Origin: CAZPXZ01 sp965219495
GTDB lineage: Bacteria; Pseudomonadota; Alphaproteobacteria; Rhodobacterales; CAZPXZ01
Direction: 5' to 3'
Length of the DNA stretch: 64,000 bases
Assembly: GCA_965219495.1 (NCBI GenBank)
Contig: OZ244777.1
Location: forward strand, 3,596,001 to 3,660,000
Part shown: in pieces, positions 28,188 through 37,813 of the stretch
Layout of the letters: each line of letters starts with the position of its first letter
Position numbering within the stretch: position 1 is the first letter of the stretch
The notes under the pieces: generated by a model
What the model saw: only the letters and a program-made list of their open reading frames with translations
Databases searched by the model: none
What the model was told of the DNA's origin: nothing
Position numbers and translations under genes: made by a program

Positions 28188-28694
28188 AACGAGAGGCTCG
28201 ACGAACTGCATGCCGCGCTGCGCGTCGAACGAAGGGACGTCGCCGAGCGCGTCGACGGCGCCCACCTGCTGAAGACCGACCGGCAGGATCTCTCGGCCGA
28301 GGAAATCTGGCGCCCGTACATCCTCTTGACGCGGGCCGAAAATGCCTTTCGCAATATGAAATCCCCCCCCCCCCTCGCGACGCGGCCGATCTTCCATCAG
28401 GTCGAACGCCGCGTCGACACCCACTTCTTCCTCTCGGTGATGGCCTACCGGCTGCTCGTCGCGATCGAGAAAACCCTGCTCGACCGGGAGGTGCACAGTT
28501 CCTGGAAAAGCGTTCGCGACGCGCTGAGCACCCACCAACTGGTCATCGTCGTGCTGCCCACCGCCGAGGGAACGGAAATCCGCATCCGCCAACCGACCAC
28601 ACCCAAGCCGCAAAATCTTGAGATCTACCGGCAGCTCGGGGTCCCGCCGACCCTCATGCACAACCGGAAAAGCGTTCAACGAATCGAGACGTAA
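28110..28694 (+). pseudogene. IS1634-like transposase, C-terminal fragment
   Basis: The plus-strand frame reads GAHLLKTDRQDLSAEEIWR, YILLTRAENAFRNMK, PIFHQVERRVDTHFF, AYRLLVAIEKTLLDRE and a tail ending in TAA at 28692-28694, as at the C-terminus of IS1634-family transposases, with the third catalytic acid region in the LLTRAENAFRNMK block. The N-terminal two thirds are absent. The frame is the same as that of the truncated aminotransferase, separated by its TAG. A run of 12 cytosines (28363-28374) expands the codons for a proline stretch compared with relatives. Confidence 0.75.
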
Positions 28695-28914
28695 CCCGGA
28701 ACCCTAGTGCGGAAGAAAATTCCAAGCCATTGGCACACAAGCAAAAATCGAAAAAAGCGGCGAAGTTGTGCCAACTCTGGCGTGGGATGTTCTTACCCGG
28801 CGTGTCCCGGGCATTGTCCGTCGGGAATCAGACTTGCAAACATTATCGACGTTGCGCCCGGCCGCAACAACGCTTAGGGTAGACGTCTTCCAATCCTTCT
28901 ACCGGAAACGAGCA

Positions 28915-29172
28915 ATGGGCCTAAACATAAAGAATGAAGAGACCTGCCGGCTGGCTGGCGAACTGGCGCGACTTACCGGCGAGACCATGACTGGCGCGAT
29001 TACCGTCGCGCTGCTCGAACGCCTGGAGCGTGAAAGGCAGCGGCGGGGCGCGGATGCCCTGGCTCTGGAGCTTCACGCCATTGGACGGCGCTGCGCCAAG
29101 CTCTTGAAACCTGGGCCATCGGCCGCGGAGCATGGCGACCTACTCTACGACGAGCAAGGATTGCCCAAGTGA
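28915..29172 (+). CDS. vapB: VapB-family antitoxin (Rv0623/PSK type)
   Basis: The 85-residue product is a type II antitoxin of the Rv0623-like family: MGLNIKNEETCRLAGELARLTGETMTGA carries the DNA-binding N-terminus, and the C-terminal part (KLLKPGPSAAEHGDLLYDEQGLPK) is the toxin-wrapping tail. It would repress its own operon and neutralise the adjacent PIN toxin. The ATG at 28915 is chosen over the open frame back to 28768 because family members begin with this motif. It overlaps the toxin gene by four bases (ATGA-type arrangement). Confidence 0.88.
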   Translation: MGLNIKNEETCRLAGELARLTGETMTGAITVALLERLERERQRRGADALALELHAIGRRCAKLLKPGPSAAEHGDLLYDEQGLPK

Positions 29173-29555
29173 TTATCGATACGTCGGCTATCCTGGCCAT
29201 CCTGCTCGGCGAGCCGGACGCAGCGCATTATGAAGAAGCAATAGCGGCGGCTTGGCCCCGTCGCATGTCGGCGGTCGCGTTGCTCGAGGCGGCAACGGTT
29301 GTCGAAAGCCGGGGTGGAGCCAAGGCAGGACACGAACTGGATGTGCTGTTGGAGAAGGCGGCAGTCGAGTTGGTGCCAGTTACGTCCGAACATGCCAACG
29401 CCGCGCGCCGAGCCTGGCGGAATTTTGGCAAGGGCAATCATCCGGCGGGATTGAACTTCGGCGACTGCTTCACCTATGCGCTCGCCGACACAATGGGCGA
29501 ACCGCTACTCTTCAAGGGCGAGGACTTCGCCCACACCGACATCGAGGCGGCATGA
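29169..29555 (+). CDS. vapC: VapC-family PIN-domain ribonuclease toxin
   Basis: The 128-residue product is a complete PIN-domain RNase: MIIDTSAILAILLGEPDA holds the first catalytic aspartate (D4), VALLEAATVVESR the glutamate, and LNFGDCFTYALADTMGEPLLFKGEDFAHTD the C-terminal acidic cluster. Such toxins cleave tRNA or rRNA and stop translation when freed from VapB. The start overlaps the antitoxin stop by four bases, so the pair is translationally coupled. All catalytic residues appear intact, so the module should be functional. Confidence 0.92.
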   Translation: MIIDTSAILAILLGEPDAAHYEEAIAAAWPRRMSAVALLEAATVVESRGGAKAGHELDVLLEKAAVELVPVTSEHANAARRAWRNFGKGNHPAGLNFGDCFTYALADTMGEPLLFKGEDFAHTDIEAA

Positions 29556-29574
29556 GCGGGCGCATGCGCATCAT

Positions 29575-30600
29575 GTCCAATCACCGTCATCAGTGATGTT
29601 TGGGTAGCGGCGTCGCGCATGATCTGAACCAAACCGCCACCGCCGAGCTTTCCGACTTCCTTTCGGCGCATCTGCCCGCGCCGTGGCGAATGCGGGGCGC
29701 GCCTCGCGCTCCCGCGCTTTCTGCGAAAGAGTGCCCTTCGCCGGCAGCGCGTTGCAATCCAGGAGCGCGTCCAGCCGCACCCGGTTGGACGGGCTGTGAA
29801 AGCCTCGGTCGAAGCTGCAGCCCCGCACCGACGGAAACAGGGCGAGGGTCTCCGACAGCATCGGGACCGCCGCATCCACGTCGTCTTCCGCCCACGAGAT
29901 ACGGTGGTGCAGGACCAATTGATGCGGGTCCTCGACGATGCAGACCGGAACCCCGCGTTCGACCATGCGTCCGGCCTTGCCCTTCGCGCACCAGTGGGTA
30001 TGCGGCTCGAAGATGGAGAACACCTTCTCTTCATGCGGGATCGCTTCGCCCTGCAGCCGCCGCTGGTCGACCTGGTCGATCTGGCGAAGCGCATGATCCA
30101 TAAGGTCTTGCACGGCATCGATGTCCCAAGTTTCCGCCCCCGCCGCCTCGAGTTCCCGCCGCAGCCGTTCCGCCCGCGCCACCAGCGACCGGCAAAGCCC
30201 CAGGTAAGCGCGCACGCGGTCCGGATGCCGCCTCTGCCGCCGGGAATTGCGGATATTGTCGAACCGCCGCTTCACCCGCTGCCAGCCGCCAAGCCCGAAG
30301 CCAGCTGCGCGGAAACCCGGATCGGGCACCGCATCGCGTCCCGCAGCAAGTGCACGTCGGTCGGATCGTGCACGTCGGTTTCCACCACAAAGGAATCGGC
30401 CCGCGCCCGCAGCGGCGCTTCCGGCGCCTGCCCGAACAACGCGTGGCCCGCCTTCACCACCAGTTCGTTGATCTCGTTCAGAAGCTCCGGCGTCAGCAGC
30501 GAGAGATTGCGCACCAGCGTCCGGTGCTGGTACCGGTGATGGTCGAAATGGCCGAGCATCTCCCGAACCGTCTCGTGGCAAACGGAATTCTTTGACTGCG
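29575..30600 (-). pseudogene. ISNCY-like transposase remnant
   Basis: Two minus-strand frames together give a transposase related to ISNCY elements: ETVREMLGHFDHHRYQHRTL and LLTPELLNEINELVVKAGHAL, SFVVETDVHDPTDVHLLRDAM, then after a frameshift near 30290 GWQRVKRRFDNIRNSRRQRRHPDRV and SCSFDRGFHSPSNRVRLD. The first and second parts are in different frames, the N-terminus is missing upstream of about 30600, and the C-terminus is lost at about 29650. The catalytic acids lie in the VETDVHDPTD and FDRGFHS blocks. It is a non-functional scrap inserted downstream of vapBC. Confidence 0.7.
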
Positions 30601-30800
30601 AGGTTCGAGTGAAGACCGCACCCGAGGAGAATTGTTTTCGAACCAAAATCTCCGCGCACCGGATCGGGACTTGATGCCGTCTGCCGGCGGGCACTTGTTC
30701 CGATTGGAAAATTCGATAGGAATCAAAAGGATTCGCAGTTTCGCGGCGAAATTCGCAAATACCTTTCGCCACGTGCAGTCATGATCCGCGGAGTTTGACT

Positions 30801-32630
30801 GTGACATTTTCGGTCGACGCGCAGCGGCGCCCAAAATCCAAGACTCTTTCGCCCGTTCTCCGCTTGTGGCCCTATATTCGCGTTCGGCCATGGCTTCTGA
30901 CGGGGGCAGGGGTTTCCCTGCTGACGGCGACCGCACTCACGCTGACGTTCCCAATCGCACTGCGCGGCGTGATTGATCAAGGATTCGGGGAGGGGCAGGA
31001 GACCTACATCGAACAGTATTTTCTTCTCCTGGTGCTTGTGGTTGCCGCGCTGGCGGCGGCAACGGCCATTCGGTTCTATCTGGTGAGCATAATCGGGGAA
31101 CGACTGGTCGCGGATCTGCGCAAATCGCTCTTCCAACATTTGCTCGGAATGAGCCCCGGGTTCTTCCAGCTCATGCGTACCGGAGAAGTGATTTCAAGGC
31201 TTACTTCAGACATGGCCGTGATTTACGGGGTGGTCGGTACAACATTCTCCTTCGCGCTCCGGAACTCGCTCCTGCTGCTTGGCGCCGCCGCAATGATGCT
31301 GGTGACGAGCGTCAAACTCACCCTGCTGGTCGCAATCGTGGCTCCCCTGGTGGTTGTACCGCTCATCCTGATGGGCCGGCTTCTCCGCCGTCTGGCGCGG
31401 GAAACCCAGGACCGGGTTGCGGAAGCTTCCGGAATTATCGGGGAGGTACTGCAGGAAATATCGATCGTTCAAGCGTTCAACGCCGAAAAAGACGCGGAAG
31501 CAAGAGGCTCCGAAGCGGTGGAGCGCGTGTACCAGGTTTCCAGGCGGCGAATTGCTGTCCGCGCCTCGCTTACCGCGGGGTTGATGTTCTTGGTTTCCAC
31601 TGGAGTGGTCGGAGTAGCCTGGGTCGGGGCGAATGATGTGGCGGTCGGCGAGATGTCAGCGGGCCAACTCGGTCAATTCGTGTTCTATGCGGTCTTCGTC
31701 GGCGGCGCCGCGGCGGGGCTTTCGGAGGTCTGGGGAGCGATGCAACTGGCGGCGGGCGCGGCGGAGCGAATCTTCGAACTTCTGGACAAGTCGCGGGATA
31801 TTTGCGCCCGTGCGCATCCCGTGCCGGTTCCTGCGCACCCAAGAGGCGAGCTCGAATTTCGGAACGTCACCTTCCGCTACCCGTCGAGGCCGAACCTGGC
31901 CGCATTGCGGGGATTGTCACTTCGCGTGGCTCCAGGGGAACGCGTTGCGTTGGTCGGTTCTTCGGGCGCGGGAAAGAGCACGATATTCCAGTTGCTCCTG
32001 CGGTTCTTTGATACGGATTCCGGAACCATCACCTTTGACGGGATTGATATCAAGGAATTGGATCCGGTCGCACTGCGCCGCAACTTCGCGCTGGTCCCCC
32101 AGAATCCCGCTATTTTCGCCCGGTCGGCGGCCGCAAATATCGGGCTGGGCGAGCTGGAGGCCACAGACCGGGAAATCCAGGAAGCCGCGCAGCTCGCAGA
32201 CGCCCACGAGTTTATCAGCAAGCTGCCGGAGGGATATGACACCTGGCTCGGGGAGCGCGGCGTCATGCTGTCCGGCGGGCAAAATCAACGCATTGCCCTG
32301 GCGCGCGCGATGCTGCGGGATGCATCCGTATTGCTGCTGGACGAGGCGACTTCAGCATTGGACGCGGAAAGCGAACGCGCAGTGCAAAATGCCCTGGCGC
32401 GGACCGCGGAGAATCAAACCGTTCTGGTGATCGCGCACAGGCTGGCCACCGTGAAGCAGGCAGACCGCATCGTTGTCATGGACCAGGGCCAGGTGGTGGC
32501 GGAAGGCACGCATGGCGAACTGGTGGCCGCGGGCGGACTCTACGCAAGGTTCGCGCGCCTTCAGTTCGGAGAGGAAACGGACATTCAGGCAACCGCCGCG
32601 GAAAATGAAACGGTGCGGGCTACGACCTGA
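30801..32630 (+). CDS. ABC transporter, fused permease and ATPase (MsbA-like exporter)
   Basis: The product of about 609 residues is a half-transporter that dimerises in the inner membrane. Six transmembrane helices fill residues 30 to about 310, and the ATPase domain holds Walker A GSSGAGKST, Q-loop PQNPAIF, signature LSGGQNQRIALARA and Walker B VLLLDEATSALD, with the switch histidine in IAHRLATVKQ. It resembles lipid or drug exporters (MsbA, BmrA-like); substrate not predictable. The start is ambiguous: GTG 30801 has GCGGAG seven bases upstream, while TTG 30795 is in frame. Flanked by IS remnants but apparently intact. Confidence 0.9.
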   Translation: MTFSVDAQRRPKSKTLSPVLRLWPYIRVRPWLLTGAGVSLLTATALTLTFPIALRGVIDQGFGEGQETYIEQYFLLLVLVVAALAAATAIRFYLVSIIGERLVADLRKSLFQHLLGMSPGFFQLMRTGEVISRLTSDMAVIYGVVGTTFSFALRNSLLLLGAAAMMLVTSVKLTLLVAIVAPLVVVPLILMGRLLRRLARETQDRVAEASGIIGEVLQEISIVQAFNAEKDAEARGSEAVERVYQVSRRRIAVRASLTAGLMFLVSTGVVGVAWVGANDVAVGEMSAGQLGQFVFYAVFVGGAAAGLSEVWGAMQLAAGAAERIFELLDKSRDICARAHPVPVPAHPRGELEFRNVTFRYPSRPNLAALRGLSLRVAPGERVALVGSSGAGKSTIFQLLLRFFDTDSGTITFDGIDIKELDPVALRRNFALVPQNPAIFARSAAANIGLGELEATDREIQEAAQLADAHEFISKLPEGYDTWLGERGVMLSGGQNQRIALARAMLRDASVLLLDEATSALDAESERAVQNALARTAENQTVLVIAHRLATVKQADRIVVMDQGQVVAEGTHGELVAAGGLYARFARLQFGEETDIQATAAENETVRATT

Positions 32631-32633
32631 ATT

Positions 32634-33530
32634 CCCGTGGCCGCTCCGCCAGCCGGCCGTTCAGGCATTCCGGCCTCACGAGGTTCGGGAGTTCGCGGAA
32701 CAGCCGTCCGTGCAGATCGCCGACCTGGCGCTCATCCCGGCCGTTCGGCGCTCCACTCGGACCGATGGCGCGGCCGCGCCTCACCCCACGCCGCCCGCGG
32801 CGTGCATGCCTCCGGCCGCACCAGAGGGTGCGCACATCTGCTCGAAACTCCGGTCGTAACGCCGCTCCCGTTCCGTGAAAATCACGTCGACGACCGTCTT
32901 GTTCGGCGGACAATCGATCTACCGGATCGATTGCCGGTCGGCCGTACTACCGAGAATGCCGCGTGCACAGGCCCCGCCAATTCGCTCGAAGGCCCGGTCG
33001 TTGGCGTCGAATACCATCACCTGCGATTTGCGCGGGCGAACCCGTAAAGTGCCCATCCGGCTATTGCAGAGCCGCAGATAGGCGGCAGATAGGCCGCCGA
33101 GAGCCGCACTGTCACGCGGCCGAGCGCGGCCGAAAAGCGCACATTTCTGGCTTCGGTCGAGCGCGTATGCCTCGCCCGGATCGAAGTCCAGCGGAACATA
33201 GGCGCGCGAAGCGCCGCTTGCCCGTTGTTGCCGCCAATCCACCGCAAACCGGCAATCCATGTTGTAGTCAGCCTCGCATTCCCGGTCGGCAGGCAATTGC
33301 AAGATGCGCTTCGAACTGAGCCGGTCGTACTCCGGCTTCGCCGCGTTGCTTTCCAGCAACTGCACCAGGGTCAGAATGAGCCCGCCCAGCTTCGGCTGCG
33401 GTTGAACCGAGCGCAGGGAGCGCGGTTCCGTATCTATAGAGCGTAGAACCCGCCGAACCGTGTTCCGCGATACCCTATCGACTTCGAGATTGCCCGGATG
33501 GACATCCGGTGAACGTGCCGCGCCCGCCAG
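32634..33530 (-). pseudogene. IS21-family IstA transposase remnant
   Basis: Several minus-strand frames together follow IstA: VSRNTVRRVLRS (helix-turn-helix), NAAKPEYDRLSSKRI, AYVPLDFDPGEAY, SRMGTLRVRPRKSQ, ANDRAFERIGGACARGI, and at the 3' end ERQVGDLHGRLFRELPNLVR. The frame changes at least three times and the D of the DDE motif after DFDPGEA is not conserved (AYALDRS). No istB is present. It is an old, decayed copy. Confidence 0.72.
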
Positions 33531-33748
33531 TTCTTCCCAATGGGCTCCACTGATAGCAACTCCTGCGCCTCGCTTAGCTGCTGCGATGCGCCCTTGTGGC
33601 AGCGAATCGGGGTGGGTCAATCTTGGAAGAGAATCACTCCCGAAAATGGATCAGTCTCGCAGGAGATTCCGGGCGTAAGGGTTATGGGTAGCGGTTTCAG
33701 ATCGCGGCGCGCCGAAGGGGATGGGCAATCTCCGCAAAACGTTGTTTC

Positions 33749-34606
33749 TCAAACCGAAGCAAGTTCACGGCTCCTGCGCGCCGCGGCGGCGACGGCCCGC
33801 TCCATCAAGGGGCCAAGCCCGGTCTGCGGGTTCATCAGTTCCACCAATGCTTCGGCCGTTGTGCCGGCCGGGCTGGTAACGTCAGCGCGCAACTCTGCCG
33901 GATGCTTGGAGGATTTCTTCGCGAGGGCGCCGGCGCCCGCAACGGTTTCTCGCGCCAACTCAAGCGCCAGTTCCGGCCCCAGCCCCTCGGCTTCCGCGGC
34001 TACAGCCAGGCACTCGATCAGGTGAAACACGTAGGCGGGTCCGGAACCTGAGACCGCGGTGACGGCGTCCAGACTGGATTCTTGCTCCAGCCAAACCGTA
34101 CTTCCAACCGCGGAAAGCAAAGCGGTTGCGACTTGCCGGTCTCGCGCGGTCACGCCGGGTCCGGCCGCAAGCGCCGTAACGCCAAGACCGATGGCCGCCG
34201 GCGTATTGGGCATGGTACGTATGACGCGGCCGCCCGGGAGAGTCGCCGCGAGCCTGGAGATGGTGATCCCGGCGGCGATGGAAACGAAAAGGGAAGAAGC
34301 CTGCGCCAGCGGCGCCACGCTTGGCAACGCGTCCGACATCATCTGCGGTTTGACCGCGAGGACGGCGACGCATTCACCTCGGGGCAACGAACTCGGATTG
34401 ATTGCGACGCCGGCATCGGAGGCCCGGTCCAGAAGGGCGTCGGAAGGCGCGGGCTCCAGCACCTTGAGGGATGCGCCACGAATGCCGGCTGCAAGCCATC
34501 CCGCCAGCAGGGCGCCGCCCATCTTGCCGCACCCGAGCAGGACGAGGCAACGATTTCCGAGAAGCTCCGCGACGTCGCCGTGGGCGTCGAAATCCTGTTC
34601 AAGCAC
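33749..34606 (-). CDS. proC: pyrroline-5-carboxylate reductase
   Basis: The product (285 residues) makes proline from pyrroline-5-carboxylate using NAD(P)H. It has the N-terminal Rossmann glycine motif LLGCGKMGGALLAGW, the AVKPQMM block, RTMPNTPAAIGLGVTAL, and the proC signature region TAVSGSGPAYVFHLIECL followed by TSPAGTTAEAL. The GTG start at 34606 overlaps the end of the YbjN-domain gene by eight bases, implying translational coupling. An upstream in-frame ATG at 34825 lies inside the neighbour and is rejected. Confidence 0.92.
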   Translation of the reverse strand: MLEQDFDAHGDVAELLGNRCLVLLGCGKMGGALLAGWLAAGIRGASLKVLEPAPSDALLDRASDAGVAINPSSLPRGECVAVLAVKPQMMSDALPSVAPLAQASSLFVSIAAGITISRLAATLPGGRVIRTMPNTPAAIGLGVTALAAGPGVTARDRQVATALLSAVGSTVWLEQESSLDAVTAVSGSGPAYVFHLIECLAVAAEAEGLGPELALELARETVAGAGALAKKSSKHPAELRADVTSPAGTTAEALVELMNPQTGLGPLMERAVAAAARRSRELASV

Positions 34607-35102
34607 TTCCGATCGTTTCCAGAACCGCCGCTTCCAGCGCATCTTCAGGGTCGTTCCGCGCAGAAGCGACCAAGCGAACCGCCGGGTAAAAGCTGTCGCA
34701 GGCTTCCACCGCGAATTCGACCAGTCGCGCCACCAGGAGTTCCGGGGGGTCTTGTCCAAAATCCAGCGGCAAGGCGTACCGATAGCGGACGGCGCCAGAT
34801 GCGAGGTCGAGGGAAAAGCCCCCAAAAATCATTCGGTCGTTATGAAGCCGCAAGGTCTCAAGTACGGCAGGGGTTCGCTCGGGAGAGGGGCGCAGGGAAA
34901 ACGCGCAGGAAATCTGGAAGGCGCAGGCGGAGTCGATCCAGGACAGGTCCAGTTCGTAGGTTCTCCAAATCCCGTTCGCCGCGAGAATCGCGCGATTGTC
35001 ATCCACCCGTTCGACCGACCATCCGCTTCGATCCGCAAGCGCATTAGCCAAGTCAAGCTGATGATCCACGTAGACCCCGTCGCGAGTTGCGAAAAAGCCC
35101 AT
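34599..35102 (-). CDS. YbjN domain-containing protein
   Basis: The 167-residue product is a YbjN-domain protein, a family with a type III secretion chaperone-like fold and poorly defined function in stress or motility. Recognisable pieces are DLANALADRSGWSVERVDDN, the YELDLSWIDSACAFQISCAF strand region, and PEDALEAAVLETIGSA at the C-terminus, which is typical of alphaproteobacterial members. The start is uncertain; ATG 35102 has AAGGGGGCGGG upstream, while ATG 35126 and 35165 are in frame. It is coupled to proC through an eight-base overlap, as seen in related genomes. Confidence 0.82.
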   Translation of the reverse strand: MGFFATRDGVYVDHQLDLANALADRSGWSVERVDDNRAILAANGIWRTYELDLSWIDSACAFQISCAFSLRPSPERTPAVLETLRLHNDRMIFGGFSLDLASGAVRYRYALPLDFGQDPPELLVARLVEFAVEACDSFYPAVRLVASARNDPEDALEAAVLETIGSA

Positions 35103-35468
35103 GAGAAACCCGCCCCCTTCGCGCATGCCTCTAAATTGGGCACTTTTGTCAAAATACCACCACATGTGGTGGCTCCGCCAATATATTGCGAATGAGTCGA
35201 TTGTCTACACCAGATGTTGGGATATTCCGCGATTCGTGGCAATAACATGAGATTTCAGTTTGGTGACAAGACTTTATTCCTCCTGGATCGGGAAATTATC
35301 TGGGATGCGGAAGTCGGACACGTCTCCGTGGGAAGAGAGAAACCATGTCCGAAACAGGATGATTGAAACGAATCACTAATATTTCATTGCCTGCGTCGCG
35401 GAAGTCTTGATTCTGGAAAAGCGCCGGGGCGCCGTGCGCCGCCCGGCTATTGGCGTCCGGGTCGATGG
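35103..35468. other. spacer between YbjN-domain gene and ubiK
   Basis: An A/T-richer stretch without a recognisable gene. On the minus strand TTGACA occurs about 45 bases upstream of the YbjN-gene start (near 35150), which could be a -35 box, but no good -10 follows. Confidence 0.35.
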
Positions 35469-35771
35469 TTATTCGGAACGATCCTCGGTCTTATCGGATT
35501 TCCGCTTGGATGACGCCGCCCGCTTCGGCTTCAGCTGTTTTTCCAGCGCGTCGATGCGCGCGGCGAGAGCTTCGTTTTCTTCACGGGCAGCGCGCGCCAT
35601 GTCACGAATCGTTTCCAATTCCTCGCGGGTGGGAATGTCGCGTTCCGCGAGCCAGCGTTCGAAATAGGAGATGAACGCAGTTTGGGCCTCACGCCGCACT
35701 CCTTGCGCAACACCGGCCATGTTGGTCATCATTTTCGCCATGTCGTCATACAGGGGACCTCGCGCAACCAT
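35469..35771 (-). CDS. ubiK: ubiquinone biosynthesis accessory factor UbiK (BMFP domain)
   Basis: The 100-residue product is of the BMFP/DUF526 type: an N-terminal amphipathic part (YDDMAKMMTNMAGVAQGVRREA) and a C-terminal coiled coil (REENEALAARIDALEKQL) followed by a basic/acidic tail. UbiK assists assembly of the ubiquinone biosynthesis complex at lipids. The ATG at 35771 has a good AAGGAG site upstream; the ORF opens slightly earlier at 35792. It is divergent from lgt, sharing an 84-base intergenic region, a common alphaproteobacterial arrangement. Confidence 0.88.
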   Translation of the reverse strand: MVARGPLYDDMAKMMTNMAGVAQGVRREAQTAFISYFERWLAERDIPTREELETIRDMARAAREENEALAARIDALEKQLKPKRAASSKRKSDKTEDRSE

Positions 35772-35855
35772 GGCGGATACTCCTTTTGTCAAGCGACGGG
35801 TTCGCTAATGTAGTTGCATTCGCCCGTCTGCGGCAAGAACGTTTTCAGGTTTCCC

Positions 35856-36695
35856 ATGCTGTTCGCCTTACCGTTTCCAATTGTCGACCGGGTCGCGTTC
35901 GCGATCGGGCCGGTTTCGATTCAATGGTACGGGCTGGCCTATCTCGCCGGAATACTGGGCGCCACGTGGCTCGCGAGTCGATTGCTGGTGCGGGAGAATC
36001 TGTGGCTACGCGGCATGCCGCCCATTCCTTCCACACGCGCCTACGACGCGATGGGCTGGATAGCACTTGGGCTGGTTGTCGGTGGCAGGCTGGGTTATGT
36101 CCTCTTCTATGCGCCGGCATACCATTTCGCGCATCCACTGGAGATTTTCGCCATCTGGAAAGGAGGAATGTCCTTTCACGGGGGCTGTCTTGGCGCAACC
36201 CTTGCCGCATTCTGGTTCACGCGAAGGCTCGGTGGATCGATGCTCGGAATCGCCGACCTGTTGGCATGCGTGGCTCCGGTGGGCCTCTTTCTGGGTCGGA
36301 TCGCAAATTTCGTGAATGGCGAGTTGTGGGGCCGGGCGAGCGATGTTCCCTGGGCAATGGTGTTTCCGGCGGAAGCGGCGGGTGGAGTGCCTCGCCATCC
36401 AAGCCAACTTTACGAAGCTGCGCTGGAAGGTCTCGCCCTTTTCCTGCTGTTGCTGGTTCTTTCGCGCTGGACATCCGCGCTCCGGCATCCCGGCGTGTGC
36501 TGCGGGGCATTTCTCGCCGGGTACGGCTCTGCCCGGATAGTCGTGGAGAATTTTCGCGAGCCGGACGCAGGGGTCGGGTTCATCGTCGCTCTGGGCCATG
36601 GCGGCGTGACGATGGGCATGCTGCTGTCGCTGCCCATGTTGCTCGGCGGCATCGGATTAATTGTTTGGGCGCTTCGGCGCCGGTCGGCGCCGTGA
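35856..36695 (+). CDS. lgt: prolipoprotein diacylglyceryl transferase
   Basis: Lgt transfers diacylglycerol to the lipobox cysteine of prolipoproteins in the inner membrane, the first step of lipoprotein maturation. The 279-residue product has seven predicted hydrophobic segments; VGGRLGYVLFYAP, KGGMSFHGGCLGA and LGRIANFVNGELWGR (Lgt signature with R-I-x-N-F-x-N) are all present, as is HPSQLYEA. The ATG at 35856 is chosen because homology starts at LPFPIVDRVAFAIG. Its TGA overlaps the next gene's GTG. Confidence 0.95.
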   Translation: MLFALPFPIVDRVAFAIGPVSIQWYGLAYLAGILGATWLASRLLVRENLWLRGMPPIPSTRAYDAMGWIALGLVVGGRLGYVLFYAPAYHFAHPLEIFAIWKGGMSFHGGCLGATLAAFWFTRRLGGSMLGIADLLACVAPVGLFLGRIANFVNGELWGRASDVPWAMVFPAEAAGGVPRHPSQLYEAALEGLALFLLLLVLSRWTSALRHPGVCCGAFLAGYGSARIVVENFREPDAGVGFIVALGHGGVTMGMLLSLPMLLGGIGLIVWALRRRSAP

Positions 36696-37813
36696 GCGGG
36701 CTCATGGGTTTGCTTCTCGCACGTATTGGCGCGTGTGGACCAATGGGAATGGAAGAGTTCATGTCTCTGGCGCTCACACATCCGGAATACGGCTATTACG
36801 CAAGGCGGCGGCCCATTGGGCGAAGCGGGGACTTTGTTACCGCTCCGGAGATCAGCCAGATGTTCGGCGAGTTGATCGGGCTCTGGATGGCAGAGATCTG
36901 GCGGCGTGCGGGGAGGCCGCGTCCGATGGGTCTTGTAGAACTGGGTCCCGGCCGAGGAACCCTGACGGCCGACCTGCTTCGTACAGCCGAACGAGTCGAG
37001 GAATTCGGACAGATTCTGCGTCCGATGCTGGTTGAAACGGGAAATTCACTTCGGAGCGAGCAGCGGGTTCGACTCCGGAGGCATCCGGTATGTTGGTTCG
37101 ATTTCCTGTCGGAGGTGCCGGAGGGACCGGCTTTCTACATAGCAAACGAATTTTTCGACGCGATGCCGATTCGGCAGTTTGTTCGAAAGGAGGGCAACTG
37201 GCGCGAACGCAAGGTGACCTCGGACGCGAGCGGGTCACTGGCGTTCGTAACGGAAGGTCCAGCGTCCTTTCCGTCGCCGGAACTGGAATCCGCCCTGCGG
37301 AAAGCCGGCGAGGGCGCCGTCGCGGAATATTCGGCGGTGGCGGAAGAAATCGTGGAACAATTGGGTAGACGCGTGCGTTCCTGCGGTGGTGCGGCGCTTC
37401 TCATCGATTACGGCTACGAAGAGCACGAACTTGCGGCGGCGGGAGGGGGGGATACGCTGCAGGCGGTTCGCCGTCACAATCCGGCGGATGTCTTGCAGGC
37501 GCCAGGCCAGTGCGACCTTTCGGCGCATGTGAATTTTACGGCGCTTGCGCGCGCGGCGGAAAGGGGCGGCGCGCGGGTATATCCGGTAGTGACCCAGGGC
37601 GCGTTCCTGGAACGTCTCGGCATTGGTAGTCGGGCAGAGGGGTTGGCGCGTGGTCGGCCCTCCGCAGTCCGGGACTCGATTGCAGCGGACCGGGAACGCC
37701 TCGCAGGCGAGCGGGGAATGGGGCGGCTCTTTCGCGTCCTCGCGTTTGCCGGGCCAGACTGGCCCCGTCCCGAAGGCTTCGAACCGGAGACTTGCGGCAG
37801 GATGCAGCAATGA
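36692..37813 (+). CDS. SAM-dependent methyltransferase (MidA/NDUFAF7 family)
   Basis: The 373-residue product is a class I methyltransferase of the DUF185/MidA/NDUFAF7 family; the mitochondrial homologue methylates an arginine of complex I subunit NDUFS2. Motifs: HPEYGYYARRRPIGRSGDFVTAPEISQMFGELIG, the SAM-binding VELGPGRGTLTADLLR, NEFFDAMPIRQF, and ALLIDYGY. The GTG at 36692 overlaps the lgt stop (GTGA), so the cluster lgt, methyltransferase, pgeF is coupled; an ATG at 36704 would also serve. The next gene starts at ATG 37810 inside its stop codon. Confidence 0.88.
   Translation: MSGLMGLLLARIGACGPMGMEEFMSLALTHPEYGYYARRRPIGRSGDFVTAPEISQMFGELIGLWMAEIWRRAGRPRPMGLVELGPGRGTLTADLLRTAERVEEFGQILRPMLVETGNSLRSEQRVRLRRHPVCWFDFLSEVPEGPAFYIANEFFDAMPIRQFVRKEGNWRERKVTSDASGSLAFVTEGPASFPSPELESALRKAGEGAVAEYSAVAEEIVEQLGRRVRSCGGAALLIDYGYEEHELAAAGGGDTLQAVRRHNPADVLQAPGQCDLSAHVNFTALARAAERGGARVYPVVTQGAFLERLGIGSRAEGLARGRPSAVRDSIAADRERLAGERGMGRLFRVLAFAGPDWPRPEGFEPETCGRMQQ

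Noticed and set aside
35786..37813. Single 675-residue protein covering the lgt region and the methyltransferase
   Set aside because: The N-terminal 300 residues are lgt read in another frame; lgt itself is intact and the methyltransferase starts at GTG 36692.
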